Of a DNA stretch of 64,000 nt, positions 33,097 to 40,557 are shown piece by piece; positions within the stretch are counted from its first letter, which is position 1, and the number at the start of each line of letters is the position of its first letter. The stretch comes from Asanoa sp. WMMD1127 (GTDB lineage: Bacteria > Actinomycetota > Actinomycetes > Mycobacteriales > Micromonosporaceae), in the NCBI RefSeq assembly GCF_029626225.1, contig NZ_JARUBP010000001.1:7688001-7752000 (forward strand). Direction: 5' to 3'. Under the pieces are notes generated by a model. The model made no database searches and was not told the DNA's origin. It saw nothing but the letters and a program-made list of their open reading frames with translations. A program made the position numbers and the translations under genes.

Positions 33097-34334
33097 TGGG
33101 TACGCCGGACCGGCCGCTGTCCCGGCGGCGCCTCCTCGGCGGCGGCGCCCTCGCCGTCGGCGGTGGCGTCGTCGGCGCCGGCCTCACCGCCGGGGCGCAC
33201 GCCTTCGCGGCCACCGACCCGCCACCGGCCACGCCACCTCCCCCGCAGGCCCAGGCACTGGGGACACAGACCGTTCCCTTCTACGGAGCCCACCAGGCGG
33301 GCATCGACACCCCGGCCCAGGCGCACGCCGCGTTCGTCGCCTTCGACCTGGTCGCCGGCGTCGACCGCGCCGCCTTGGCGCGGATGATGCGGCTGCTCAC
33401 CGACGACGCCGCGCGCCTGACCCAGGGCCGCCCCGCGCTCGCCGACACCGAACCCGAACTCGCCGTCGTTCCCGCCCGGCTGACCGTCACCTTCGGCTTC
33501 GGCCCGAAGTTCTTCGCCGCGGCCGGCCTCGAGGCTCAGCGCCCGCGCTCGTTGGCGCCGCTGCCCGCGTTCACCATCGACAAGCTCCAACCACAGTGGA
33601 CCGGCGGCGACTTCCTCATCCAGATCTGCGCCGACGACCCGCTGACGGTCACCCACACGCAGCGCATGCTGATCAAGGACACCCGCGCCTTCGGCCGCGT
33701 CCGCTGGACGCAGCGCGGTTTCCGCCGGGGACGCGGCATGCAGGACGACGGAGTGACCCAACGCACCGTCATGGGCCAACTGGACGGCACCCGCAACCCT
33801 CCGCTGGGCTCACCCATCTTCGACGGCGCCGTGTGGGTCGACAGTGGACCGCGCTGGTTGCGCGGCGGCACCACCCTGGTCGTCCGGCGGATCCGCGCCG
33901 AGCTCGAGACCTGGGACGCCGCCGATCCGACGGCCAAGGAGTTCGCGGTCGGCCGGCGCCTGTCCAACGGGGCGCCACTGAGCGGCGTGGACGAGCACGA
34001 CGAACCCGACCTCACCAAGACCAACGAACTCGGCTTCACCGTCATCTCCGAGTCGGCCCACATCGCCCGCGCGCACGTCGAGTCCGACCGGCAGCGCATC
34101 TTCCGCCGCCCCTACAACTACGACGACGCACCCGGACCGGACGGCACTTCCAACGCCGGGCTCATCTTCGCCGCCTACCAACGGGACATCGGCAGCCAGT
34201 TCATCCCCATCCAACGGAACCTGGCCGACAACGACCTCCTCAACGACTGGATCACGCCCATCGGCTCGGCCGTCTTCGCCGTCCCACCGGGCTGCCGGGA
34301 AGGCGAATGGGTCGGCCAGTCACTCCTGAGCTGA
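33096..34334 (+). CDS. Tat-exported dye-decolorizing (DyP-type) peroxidase
   Basis: A 412-residue heme peroxidase. The Tat signal is SRRRLLGGGALAVGGG. The DyP motif GxxDG appears as MGQLDGTRNP, with the catalytic Asp. The proximal heme His is likely in SESAHIARAHV, and the partner region RIFRRPYNYDD is conserved in EfeB-type enzymes. The substrate in the cell envelope is unknown; relatives are linked to iron uptake or exported in folded form by Tat. Coupling to a copper chaperone is recurrent in actinobacteria (from memory) and suggests a redox or metal-stress role. Confidence 0.92.
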   Translation: MGTPDRPLSRRRLLGGGALAVGGGVVGAGLTAGAHAFAATDPPPATPPPPQAQALGTQTVPFYGAHQAGIDTPAQAHAAFVAFDLVAGVDRAALARMMRLLTDDAARLTQGRPALADTEPELAVVPARLTVTFGFGPKFFAAAGLEAQRPRSLAPLPAFTIDKLQPQWTGGDFLIQICADDPLTVTHTQRMLIKDTRAFGRVRWTQRGFRRGRGMQDDGVTQRTVMGQLDGTRNPPLGSPIFDGAVWVDSGPRWLRGGTTLVVRRIRAELETWDAADPTAKEFAVGRRLSNGAPLSGVDEHDEPDLTKTNELGFTVISESAHIARAHVESDRQRIFRRPYNYDDAPGPDGTSNAGLIFAAYQRDIGSQFIPIQRNLADNDLLNDWITPIGSAVFAVPPGCREGEWVGQSLLS

Positions 34335-34499
34335 GTCCGGGTCCGGCCAGAAACGCCCGGCTGATCTCGCGATCGCGCGGTGATCGGTCGCCACGAGTGG
34401 GCACACGGTGCCGGGTCGTCAGCCCGACCGTGCTGCCGCAGGGCACACGTGGTCGACAGCCGGGAGGTGGGGCGGGGCGGCCGCGGCGGGCTGCCCCGC

Positions 34500-34616
34500 C
34501 GCTCCGGCGGAACGTTCGCGGTCATCGACGGGAACCGGACGGCCACGATCCACGACTACCACTTCATGAACCCGCTCGGTGGCGTCGTGCTCGAAGAGGT
34601 CCCGGTGTCGGGGTGA
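34500..34616 (+). pseudogene. 3' end of an unrecognised gene preceding a broken ABC ATPase
   Basis: A short open frame ends GTFAVIDGNRTATIHDYHFM, then NPLGGVVLEEVPVSG and TGA at 34614. It looks like a genuine protein C-terminus because its stop overlaps the GTG of the next fragment in the GTGA manner seen in operons here. Nothing convincing lies upstream between the DyP stop and about 34500. I treat it as the tail of a deleted gene; identity is unknown. Confidence 0.45.
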
Positions 34617-34735
34617 CGACCGTCTCCTTCACCAGAGTCACCTGCAGGTTCGGTCGCCGAACGGCAATCGACGAGGTAGACCTCACCGTGGCCGCGGGTG
34701 AGCACCTCGCCCTGACAGGTGCGAACGGTTCGGGC
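34613..34735 (+). pseudogene. 5' fragment of an ABC transporter ATPase, broken at Walker A
   Basis: From GTG 34613 the frame reads TTVSFTRVTCRFGRRTAIDE, VDLTVAAGEHLALTGANGSG, an ABC ATPase opening up to Walker A (GxNGSGK). After GGC at 34733-34735 the expected Lys is lost and the reading becomes NGWTSWPATTE. All later ATPase motifs are absent. The bases at the break continue, in another frame, into an antitoxin-like C-terminus, so two genes were joined by deletion. Confidence 0.75.
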
Positions 34736-34839
34736 AACGGCTGGACGAGCTGGCCGGCAACGACAGAGCCGGTCGGTCCGGTTTGATTCGGCGGGCGATC
34801 GACGAGTTTCTGGCCAGACACACACCCGACGCTGCTTGA
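34735..34839 (+). pseudogene. 3' fragment of a ribbon-helix-helix (CopG/MetJ-type) antitoxin
   Basis: The frame from 34735 reads QRLDELAGNDRAGRSGLIRR, then AIDEFLARHTPDAA and TGA. LDELA...GRSxLIRxAIxEFLA is the helix-helix part of ribbon-helix-helix repressors and antitoxins; the N-terminal DNA-binding strand is missing. No toxin gene follows. It is fused out of frame to the preceding ABC ATPase fragment. Confidence 0.7.
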
Positions 34840-34915
34840 TCGGGTAAACCTTTGCCAGCCACGTTCGGGTATCGATCGAGGCCGGGCGGACCTCAAAAGC
34901 ACGATGCCGGCAGGC

Positions 34916-34949
34916 GGGCTAGATCCAACGCGAGCGTTGGGTCTAGCCC
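34916..34949. repeat. Inverted repeat, terminator-like hairpin
   Basis: GGGCTAGATCCAACGC and GCGTTGGGTCTAGCCC form a 16-bp stem with one G-T type mismatch and a two-base centre. It lies between the antitoxin remnant and the tRNA; together with the two hairpins that follow it fills an otherwise empty region. It may end transcription from either side. Confidence 0.6.
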
Positions 34950-34987
34950 GGGCCCACGCGGACCGCGCCCACCACACCGTGGGGCCT

Positions 34988-35004
34988 CCGGGGGTCGCCC
35001 CCGG
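34988..35004. repeat. Short GC-rich hairpin
   Basis: A perfect 7-bp stem CCGGGGG / CCCCCGG with a three-base TCG loop, ten bases before the large palindrome next to the tRNA. Possibly part of the tRNA gene's termination region. Confidence 0.45.
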
Positions 35005-35014
35005 AACAGGAATG

Positions 35015-35071
35015 ACACATCCCTGCCCAGATCCTGACCGCGCAGCGAACAGGATCTGGGCAGGGATGTGT
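35015..35071 (-). terminator. 22-bp palindrome directly after the tRNA 3' end
   Basis: A perfect 22-bp inverted repeat with a 13-base loop. On the minus strand it begins at the base immediately after the tRNA acceptor stem. Arms run 35050-35071 and 35015-35036 and contain ATCCCTGCCCAGATCCTG. No U-run follows. It is most likely the tRNA transcription terminator or processing barrier, but its size and flush position are unusual. Confidence 0.55.
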
Positions 35072-35144
35072 GGGGCCGGCGGGGCTCGAACCCGCGACCG
35101 AGGGATTATGAGTCCCCTGCTCTAACCGGCTGAGCTACGGCCCC
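35072..35144 (-). tRNA. tRNA with CAU anticodon (elongator Met or lysidine-type Ile2)
   Basis: The complement gives a complete 73-base cloverleaf: acceptor GGGGCCG/CGGCCCC, D-stem GCTC/GAGC, anticodon stem GGGGA/TCCCT with loop CTCATAA, T-stem GCGGG/CCCGC with TTCGAGC. The anticodon CAT is at 35108-35110 on the complement. Lack of the initiator features (three G-C pairs in the anticodon stem, mismatched acceptor) argues against fMet. Met versus Ile2 cannot be settled by eye. CCA is not encoded. Confidence 0.95.
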
Positions 35145-35603
35145 GTGCCGGCGGGACCGGCGCCGGGATCGTATCCCGTCTGTGCTAGTTGCGACCACCG
35201 CGGGTGGATGCGACCCGCCGCCCGGGTCCGCCGCACCCCACGGCGGTCACGCCGCTCGGCGCCGCGCCCCCGTCGGGCCCTCAGGCCAGCCGGGACGCGC
35301 CGTACGCATTGTCATGCTCATCATCTGAAGACGCCTCCCTCGCGAAAAAGCGCATGCGGAATCGCGCCGTGCCGGAACGGCACGAGCGAAAAGAAAACGA
35401 AAACGAAAAAGCCGCCTGTGCCCGGTCGGGATAGGCGGCGTCTGCGCTGGTCAGCGCTAGATTCGACACCTATCCAGGGCGCCCTGGCACGCGCTCACCA
35501 CGGTGTGCGCCGCGAGCCACTTCATGACGTCGTCCTGTCGTTGTCGGATGCTTGTCGGTTGCGTCAATAACGGTAGATCGTCTGCGCAAGTCCCGGCAAT
35601 TAT
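35145..35603. other. 459-bp gene-poor region with terminator and a possible 22-residue ORF
   Basis: No ordinary gene is seen between the tRNA and the large ATPase gene. It contains an A-rich tract and terminator near 35394-35439. A 23-codon minus-strand frame at 35457-35525 (MKWLAAHTVVSACQGALDRC then RI) lies between the ATPase stop and the terminator, with AGGACG upstream of its ATG. AT-rich patches near 35560-35600 are unusual for this genome. Confidence 0.5.
35394..35439 (-). terminator. Intrinsic terminator of the ATPase operon
   Basis: On the minus strand GCCGCCT, a 15-base loop, and AGGCGGC form a hairpin followed directly by TTTTTCGTTTTCGTTTTC, a rare classic T-tract in this high-GC genome. 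Stem positions are 35433-35439 and 35411-35417. It terminates leftward transcription from the 35604-40308 operon. Confidence 0.8.
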
Positions 35604-38600
35604 TTATTCGTCGTCATCGGCGTCGACGCCGGCTCGGGCGCGCTCGATGACCTCTTCCGCGGTGAGCGGGCTGGCCGGGTGGTAGCTCAGGCACAGCGGC
35701 GCCCGCAGCTTGACGAAGCCGGCGCCGTCGGCGGCGGCGTAGAAGTGGCCGGGGCGCAGGCGCGCCACGTCGGAGATGTCGCTGCCCTTGGCCCGCGCCA
35801 TCTCCTTGGCCGCGTCGATCTGGGTCGGGCTGTTGAGCAGGCCGAACAGCTGCGTCGCGGCGTTGCCGGGGATCCGGTTGTGCAGACCCTTCGGCGCCTG
35901 GGTGGCGAACACCAGGCCGAGGCCGTACTTGCGGGCCTGCGACGCCAGCGCCAGCGTGCTCTGCGTGCAGGCGGTCATCGCGCCGGACGGGGCCAGGGTC
36001 TGCGCCTCGTCCATGACGAACAGGCCGCCGAGCGGGCGGTCGCCGGCCGGGTTGCTCTTGATCCAGGCGAAGAGGGCGAGTTGGAGCTGGTTGACGAAGC
36101 TCTGCCGCTGGCTGTCGTCGGGCAGGCCGACGAAGCTGATCACCGAGATCCGGGCGCGGTACCCGTGCGCCGGCCGCAGCAGCTCGCCCGGGTCGAGCGG
36201 GGCGCCGTCGCCGCCGAACAGCGGGTCCGTGACCATGTTGGCCCGCAACAGCTGCCCGATCTCGTTGGCGATCCGGGGCGCGTTGTCGAGCTGGCTGGCG
36301 TGCTCGGGGAACTGGGTCAGGAACAGCACGAAACCGCGAAGATCGGTGCCACCACCCCGGGCGTACGCCGTGAGCGCCTCCCGCAGCACCGCATGACCGA
36401 TCCGCGCCTTGGTCGTCGAACCGTCCACATTGGCGCGTGGCGCGAGCGACGCCACGGCCGCGTCGATGCCGGCGGCGAACGCGTCCGGGTCGTCGGCGAT
36501 GGCGGAGAAGTCGGGCAGTGGCCGGAAGCTCAGCGGCCGCCCCGCCGCCCGGCGCGGGGTCCAGACGACGACGTCGGTGTAGCGGTGGTACGCCGCTGCC
36601 CGCGCCGTCTCCGCCGCGTCCCAGTGCGCCGGCGGCTCGGGCCACGGGTCACCGAGCCGCGCGAGGTCGTTGTTGGGATCCAGCACGATCGACGACACGC
36701 CCCGCAGCGCGCACTCCTCGACCAGCCGCCGGATCAACACGGTCTTGCCCGACCCCGACCCCGCGAAGATCGCCGCATGCCGCCGCAACGCCGCCAACCC
36801 GACCGGCACGGCCCGACCGTCCTGCACCGCGTGCCCGAGCGTCACGGACCCAGGATCACGCTCCGCAGGGGGTACGCCGCCCGCGCGCCCCGGCCCGATC
36901 GGCAGCACCTCGGCGACGTGGCCGCCCGCCTCGACCGAACCGACCTCGGGCGCCGACGCACCCCAGCGTTCTTGGGCCCGGGCACCGGCGCCCGCCACGG
37001 GGGCGTCGGCAGTGGCGGCGCCGCTGTCGTGACCGGACCGGTCGCTCGCATCGAGCGCCTCCGAAGGGCCGCCGTGACCCGTTCCGCCACTCGGACCCAC
37101 CGGATCGGCTCCACCGGCGCCGCCGGCCAAGCCACTGACGCCGGCAGCATCGGCAGGCCGGCCGACGCTCGCCAAACCACGGATGCCCGCAGCATCGGCA
37201 GGCCCATCGACGCTGGCCAACCCACGGATGCCCGCAGCATCGGCAGGCCCACCGACGCTGGCCAACCCACGGACGCCCCCAGGAGCCGCGGAGCGGCCGA
37301 GCTGATCGGTGCCATCCGCGTCGCCACCCCCGCCCGCGCCGGCAGCGTCACCCTGGCCCCCCGCGCCGGCAGCACCCGCGGCGCCGGCCGGATCGTCGGG
37401 CCCACTCGGGCCGACAACACTGAGCAGGCCACGACGGCGGGCCACGCCACCAGGGCTACCGCCGCCGTCGTCACCGCCACGCCCGCTTGTTCCAGCCGCG
37501 TCAGCACGCCCGCCGGTGCCGGCGACGCTGGTAAGGCCCCCACGGCGCGCCGCGCCCGCGGGACCTCGGCTGCTGGCCTCACCGCCACCGCCAGTGGCGG
37601 CGGCTGCACGCTCGCCGCTGCCGGCTCCGTCGCCACGCCGGCTCGCATCAGCCGCGCCGGCAGGGCCGCCATGGCCAGCCGCCCCGGCAACGCCCCCTTG
37701 CGCGGCCGCGCCAACACGGCCACCATGGCCGGACGCCCCAGCAACGCCCCCTTGCGCGGCCGCGCCAGCAAACCCGCCCGCGCCGCCGGCAAGTTCGCTG
37801 GCGCCGGCCACGCCGACGTCGGTGGCAGCGGCGATGTCGGCCCCCGCCGCAGCGGAGCCGGCGTCCGAAAGGGCGGCCTGGAGGAAGGAGATCTCCTCCG
37901 TCGGCCGACGGACGGCGAACCACGCGCGCAAGCCTTCGAAGCCGCGCTCCCGGATCAGCTGCCGCAGCGCCAGCAGCGCGGTCACGTCGCTGGTCGGGAA
38001 GGGCAGCGTCTGCCCGCCGGCCCGGGTGAACGTCTCGATCACCTCGGTCGTGCGGGCACCGCCGGACCACGCATCATTGCGCAGGAAGAAGAGCTTGCGC
38101 TTGGCCACGCCTTCGGTCAGGCCGGCGGCCGTGCTGGCGTTGCGGATCCGGTTGAGGGCCGCCACCGGGTGCCGGGCGTGGATCGCGCGGAAGGCCCAGT
38201 GTTCCTCGTCCTCCGTGTGTTCGGCGAGGCTGTGCCGCAGCCGCGCGTGCAGCGCCGGCTTGTTGCCCGGCTCCGGGTCCAGCCCGTAGAGTTCGCCGGA
38301 CGCCCCCCGCTCCCCGATCCACGCGGTCAGCCCGGCCGACAGCAACGACGGCACCACCGCGTCCTCGGTCGAGGGGTCCAGGGCCGGCCCGGGGTCGGCC
38401 GCCGCGCGTAGCGCCGCGTAGCGGGCGTCGATCTCGGCCAGCTCACCGGCCGCGGGCGGGTCGCCGCCGTCGAGCACCGGGCCGGTGGAGACCGCGTCGC
38501 GGACCAACCGCGCCATCTCGCGCACGGTGTCGTCGCGCAGGCAGGCGCGTACGTGCGTGTCGATGGTCCGCAGCAGCTCCCGCGGCGTGAACTGGACCGC

Positions 38601-39680
38601 CTCCACGAACGCCGACGCGCGCACCGGCCAGGTGTCGTAGGGCGGGGTGAAGCCCTGGTCCGCGAACGGCGCCGCGAACCGGCGGGCCACCAGCTCCTTG
38701 CCGAGCTCCGCCGTGCCGATCTGGCGCAGCTGCACCGCCTCGCGGAACCGGTCCTGCACGGTGTCGGTGGCCTGCGTCTTGATCAGCGTCCACGACTCGT
38801 CGAGGCACGCGACCACCGACAGCGTGCGGCGGGTGGTCTCGCGCAACGACATCAGGCCGCCGGCGATCTGCTCCAGCAGCAGCGCGGCCCGCCACTCCAG
38901 GCGGGTGCCGCCGTCGAGCGCCTTGGCCGCCTGGTTGATCAGCAGGTCGATCTGGTCGACCGCGATCACGGTCGGGCCGGTCAGGGCGAGCAGCCGCGAG
39001 ATGTCGCGGACGATCTCCTGCGCGGACCGCCGCGCCCGGCGCATGCCCCACGCCGCCCGCTGGCCCGGTTCGAGCTCGTCGTTGGAGCACAGGAACTCGT
39101 GGCCCACGTCCTGGTCGCTGGTCTTCTCGGCGGCCTCCAGCACGAGCGCCCGCATGGTGTCCTGGCAGTCCATGCCGACCTGGCGGTGGTGCTTGCGCAC
39201 CAGGTCGACGAACGCGTCGAGGAACGGCCGCGTGAGCTCCGCCTCGCCGATGATCGCCCGCCGCACCGTGCGCGGCGCGCCGACGAGGTCGGCCAGCCGG
39301 CGCAGGAAGATCTTGAGTTGGCTCTCCTGCTCGGCGGTCTCCCGGTTGAGCCCCTCGATGACGGACAGCGCCGCGCTGCGCCAGAAGGCGCTGGCCTCCA
39401 GCAGGCTGATCAGGAAGAAGTAGCCGCCGCCGGCCTGCACCCGCTCGCGGACCGAGCCGAGCAGGTGGGTCTTGCCGCTCCCCCGCTGGCCGAGCACGGC
39501 GACGCCGACCGGGCTCGAGTCGCTGCTGCGGTCGGCGTCGTCGACGCCGTCGAGGATGATCCGCAACGCGTCGCGGTGCAGCCCGTCGACGTGGAACGCC
39601 GGCTGCCGCCACACGTCGTCGGGGGTGGGCGCCCAGTTGAACCGGAGCGCCTTCAGGGCCCGCCGCTCGACCTCGTCCAT
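35604..39680 (-). CDS. Large two-ATPase protein: AAA-type N-terminus, low-complexity linker, HerA-like C-terminus
   Basis: A 1358-residue protein in three parts. Residues 1-~600 hold a P-loop ATPase with Walker A GQRGSGKT (64-71), Walker B in TVIAVDQIDLLIN and a helical lid. Residues ~606-930 are Gly/Ala-rich low complexity, with a 15-residue repeat (GLASVGGPADAAGIR-like). Residues ~940-1358 form a HerA/FtsK-type DNA-translocase domain: Walker A GSGSGKT (Lys979), SIVLDPNNDLARLG, Walker B GLFVMDEAQT (Asp1224), sensor-like GLVFATQAPKGL and NAATQLFGLLNSPTQID. The gene follows the winged-helix gene by seven bases. No nuclease partner is adjacent. A role in DNA translocation or defence is inference from family and context. 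Confidence 0.8.
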   Translation of the reverse strand: MDEVERRALKALRFNWAPTPDDVWRQPAFHVDGLHRDALRIILDGVDDADRSSDSSPVGVAVLGQRGSGKTHLLGSVRERVQAGGGYFFLISLLEASAFWRSAALSVIEGLNRETAEQESQLKIFLRRLADLVGAPRTVRRAIIGEAELTRPFLDAFVDLVRKHHRQVGMDCQDTMRALVLEAAEKTSDQDVGHEFLCSNDELEPGQRAAWGMRRARRSAQEIVRDISRLLALTGPTVIAVDQIDLLINQAAKALDGGTRLEWRAALLLEQIAGGLMSLRETTRRTLSVVACLDESWTLIKTQATDTVQDRFREAVQLRQIGTAELGKELVARRFAAPFADQGFTPPYDTWPVRASAFVEAVQFTPRELLRTIDTHVRACLRDDTVREMARLVRDAVSTGPVLDGGDPPAAGELAEIDARYAALRAAADPGPALDPSTEDAVVPSLLSAGLTAWIGERGASGELYGLDPEPGNKPALHARLRHSLAEHTEDEEHWAFRAIHARHPVAALNRIRNASTAAGLTEGVAKRKLFFLRNDAWSGGARTTEVIETFTRAGGQTLPFPTSDVTALLALRQLIRERGFEGLRAWFAVRRPTEEISFLQAALSDAGSAAAGADIAAATDVGVAGASELAGGAGGFAGAAAQGGVAGASGHGGRVGAAAQGGVAGAAGHGGPAGAADASRRGDGAGSGERAAAATGGGGEASSRGPAGAARRGGLTSVAGTGGRADAAGTSGRGGDDGGGSPGGVARRRGLLSVVGPSGPDDPAGAAGAAGAGGQGDAAGAGGGGDADGTDQLGRSAAPGGVRGLASVGGPADAAGIRGLASVDGPADAAGIRGLASVGRPADAAGVSGLAGGAGGADPVGPSGGTGHGGPSEALDASDRSGHDSGAATADAPVAGAGARAQERWGASAPEVGSVEAGGHVAEVLPIGPGRAGGVPPAERDPGSVTLGHAVQDGRAVPVGLAALRRHAAIFAGSGSGKTVLIRRLVEECALRGVSSIVLDPNNDLARLGDPWPEPPAHWDAAETARAAAYHRYTDVVVWTPRRAAGRPLSFRPLPDFSAIADDPDAFAAGIDAAVASLAPRANVDGSTTKARIGHAVLREALTAYARGGGTDLRGFVLFLTQFPEHASQLDNAPRIANEIGQLLRANMVTDPLFGGDGAPLDPGELLRPAHGYRARISVISFVGLPDDSQRQSFVNQLQLALFAWIKSNPAGDRPLGGLFVMDEAQTLAPSGAMTACTQSTLALASQARKYGLGLVFATQAPKGLHNRIPGNAATQLFGLLNSPTQIDAAKEMARAKGSDISDVARLRPGHFYAAADGAGFVKLRAPLCLSYHPASPLTAEEVIERARAGVDADDDE
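37140..37274 (-). repeat. Three tandem 45-bp coding repeats in the ATPase linker
   Basis: Units at 37140-37184, 37185-37229 and 37230-37274 are nearly identical and encode GLASV(G/D)(G/R)PADAAG(I/V)R-like 15-residue repeats. A shorter GAAAQGGVAGA repeat occurs further right (about 37660-37760). The period is a multiple of three, so copy-number change would keep the frame. Confidence 0.85.
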
Positions 39681-39687
39681 GCTCGTC

Positions 39688-40308
39688 TCACACGCCGATC
39701 GCGATCAGGTGCCTCTCCTGGTTGCCGATGCGCACGGCCGCCTCCCGTTGCGCCGCGGTAAGCGTCTTCTGGTTGGACTCCGGGATGATCCGCACGTCGG
39801 GCGCGCCGCTCAGCGCGACGAGCGCCGCGTCCACGTCGCCCCGCTCCGCGCCGGCCAGTCGGGGGCGCAGGTCCGCGAGCGACACCATCTCGCCGGCCGT
39901 CCGGGCGATCTCGGCGTACGCCTTGCGGATGCGCACGTCGATCTCGACCGATCCCGCCGCGGCCGGGGCGAAGAACTCCGCCGCCGCCATGTCGGACCGG
40001 TCCAGGAAACCGCCCAGCCGGTTCAGCACCGTGTAAAGTGCCGCGCCGCCAGCCCCGCCGCCCGCCGGTGGATCGGCCGACAGCTGCGCGATCGCCTCGG
40101 CCCAGCCGGCCTCGGTCAGCTCGAGACTGATGCCACGGCCTTCCTTGCGCACGCTGATCCACCCGCGCCGTACCAACCGTTCCCGGTATTCCTTCTTCAG
40201 GTCCAACCCGCGGTCGGCGATGCGTGCGTTGGGCAGCTCACGCGCCTCGGCCATCAGCACCACCAGCATGCAGCGCATGGCGAACGTGATCGGCTTATCG
40301 TCGGACAT
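39688..40308 (-). CDS. Winged-helix-like partner protein of the two-ATPase gene
   Basis: A 206-residue soluble protein. Residues 1-~75 look like a winged helix: MRCMLVVLMAEARELPNARI, KKEYRERLVRRGWISVRKEG and ISLELTEAGWAEAIAQL, as in MarR/PadR-like folds. A Gly-rich linker follows, then a second helical domain containing LYTVLNRLGGFLDRSDMAAA and EIDVRIRKAYAEIARTAGEM. No known family is evident. Its gene begins the operon, seven bases before the ATPase gene, and is divergent from the protease-NTPase-WD40 gene with 249 bp between. It may be a DNA-binding or adaptor subunit. Confidence 0.7.
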   Translation of the reverse strand: MSDDKPITFAMRCMLVVLMAEARELPNARIADRGLDLKKEYRERLVRRGWISVRKEGRGISLELTEAGWAEAIAQLSADPPAGGGAGGAALYTVLNRLGGFLDRSDMAAAEFFAPAAAGSVEIDVRIRKAYAEIARTAGEMVSLADLRPRLAGAERGDVDAALVALSGAPDVRIIPESNQKTLTAAQREAAVRIGNQERHLIAIGV

Positions 40309-40557
40309 GCCGAGGCTCCTCACCGGAGGGGTGGCGCGGGGATCGATGGCCGATTCTGCCCAGCCGCACAACGTGGTCGCAAGGCTCGGCGGAGGGATTC
40401 CGATATCCGACACCACTGTCGTGAGTGGATCTCCATCCGGCCTGCCCAAAAGCATCCGCGCGCCAACCGTTCGGACGATTCGGCGACTGACCGATATTGC
40501 CTGTCGATGGCGATGGCGGGCACCATAGCGGCGATCAGCGTTTTGCGGGGAGGAGCG

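Noticed and set aside
34904-35125. Plus-strand ORF over hairpins and tRNA
   Set aside because: It overlaps a complete tRNA and palindromes; no coding signal.
35281-35469. 62-residue minus-strand ORF with FSFSFSF run
   Set aside because: The run is the T-tract of the terminator; the frame crosses the hairpin and has no ribosome site.
37140-37274. CRISPR-like array
   Set aside because: The 45-bp repeats are directly adjacent with no spacers and encode in-frame protein repeats.
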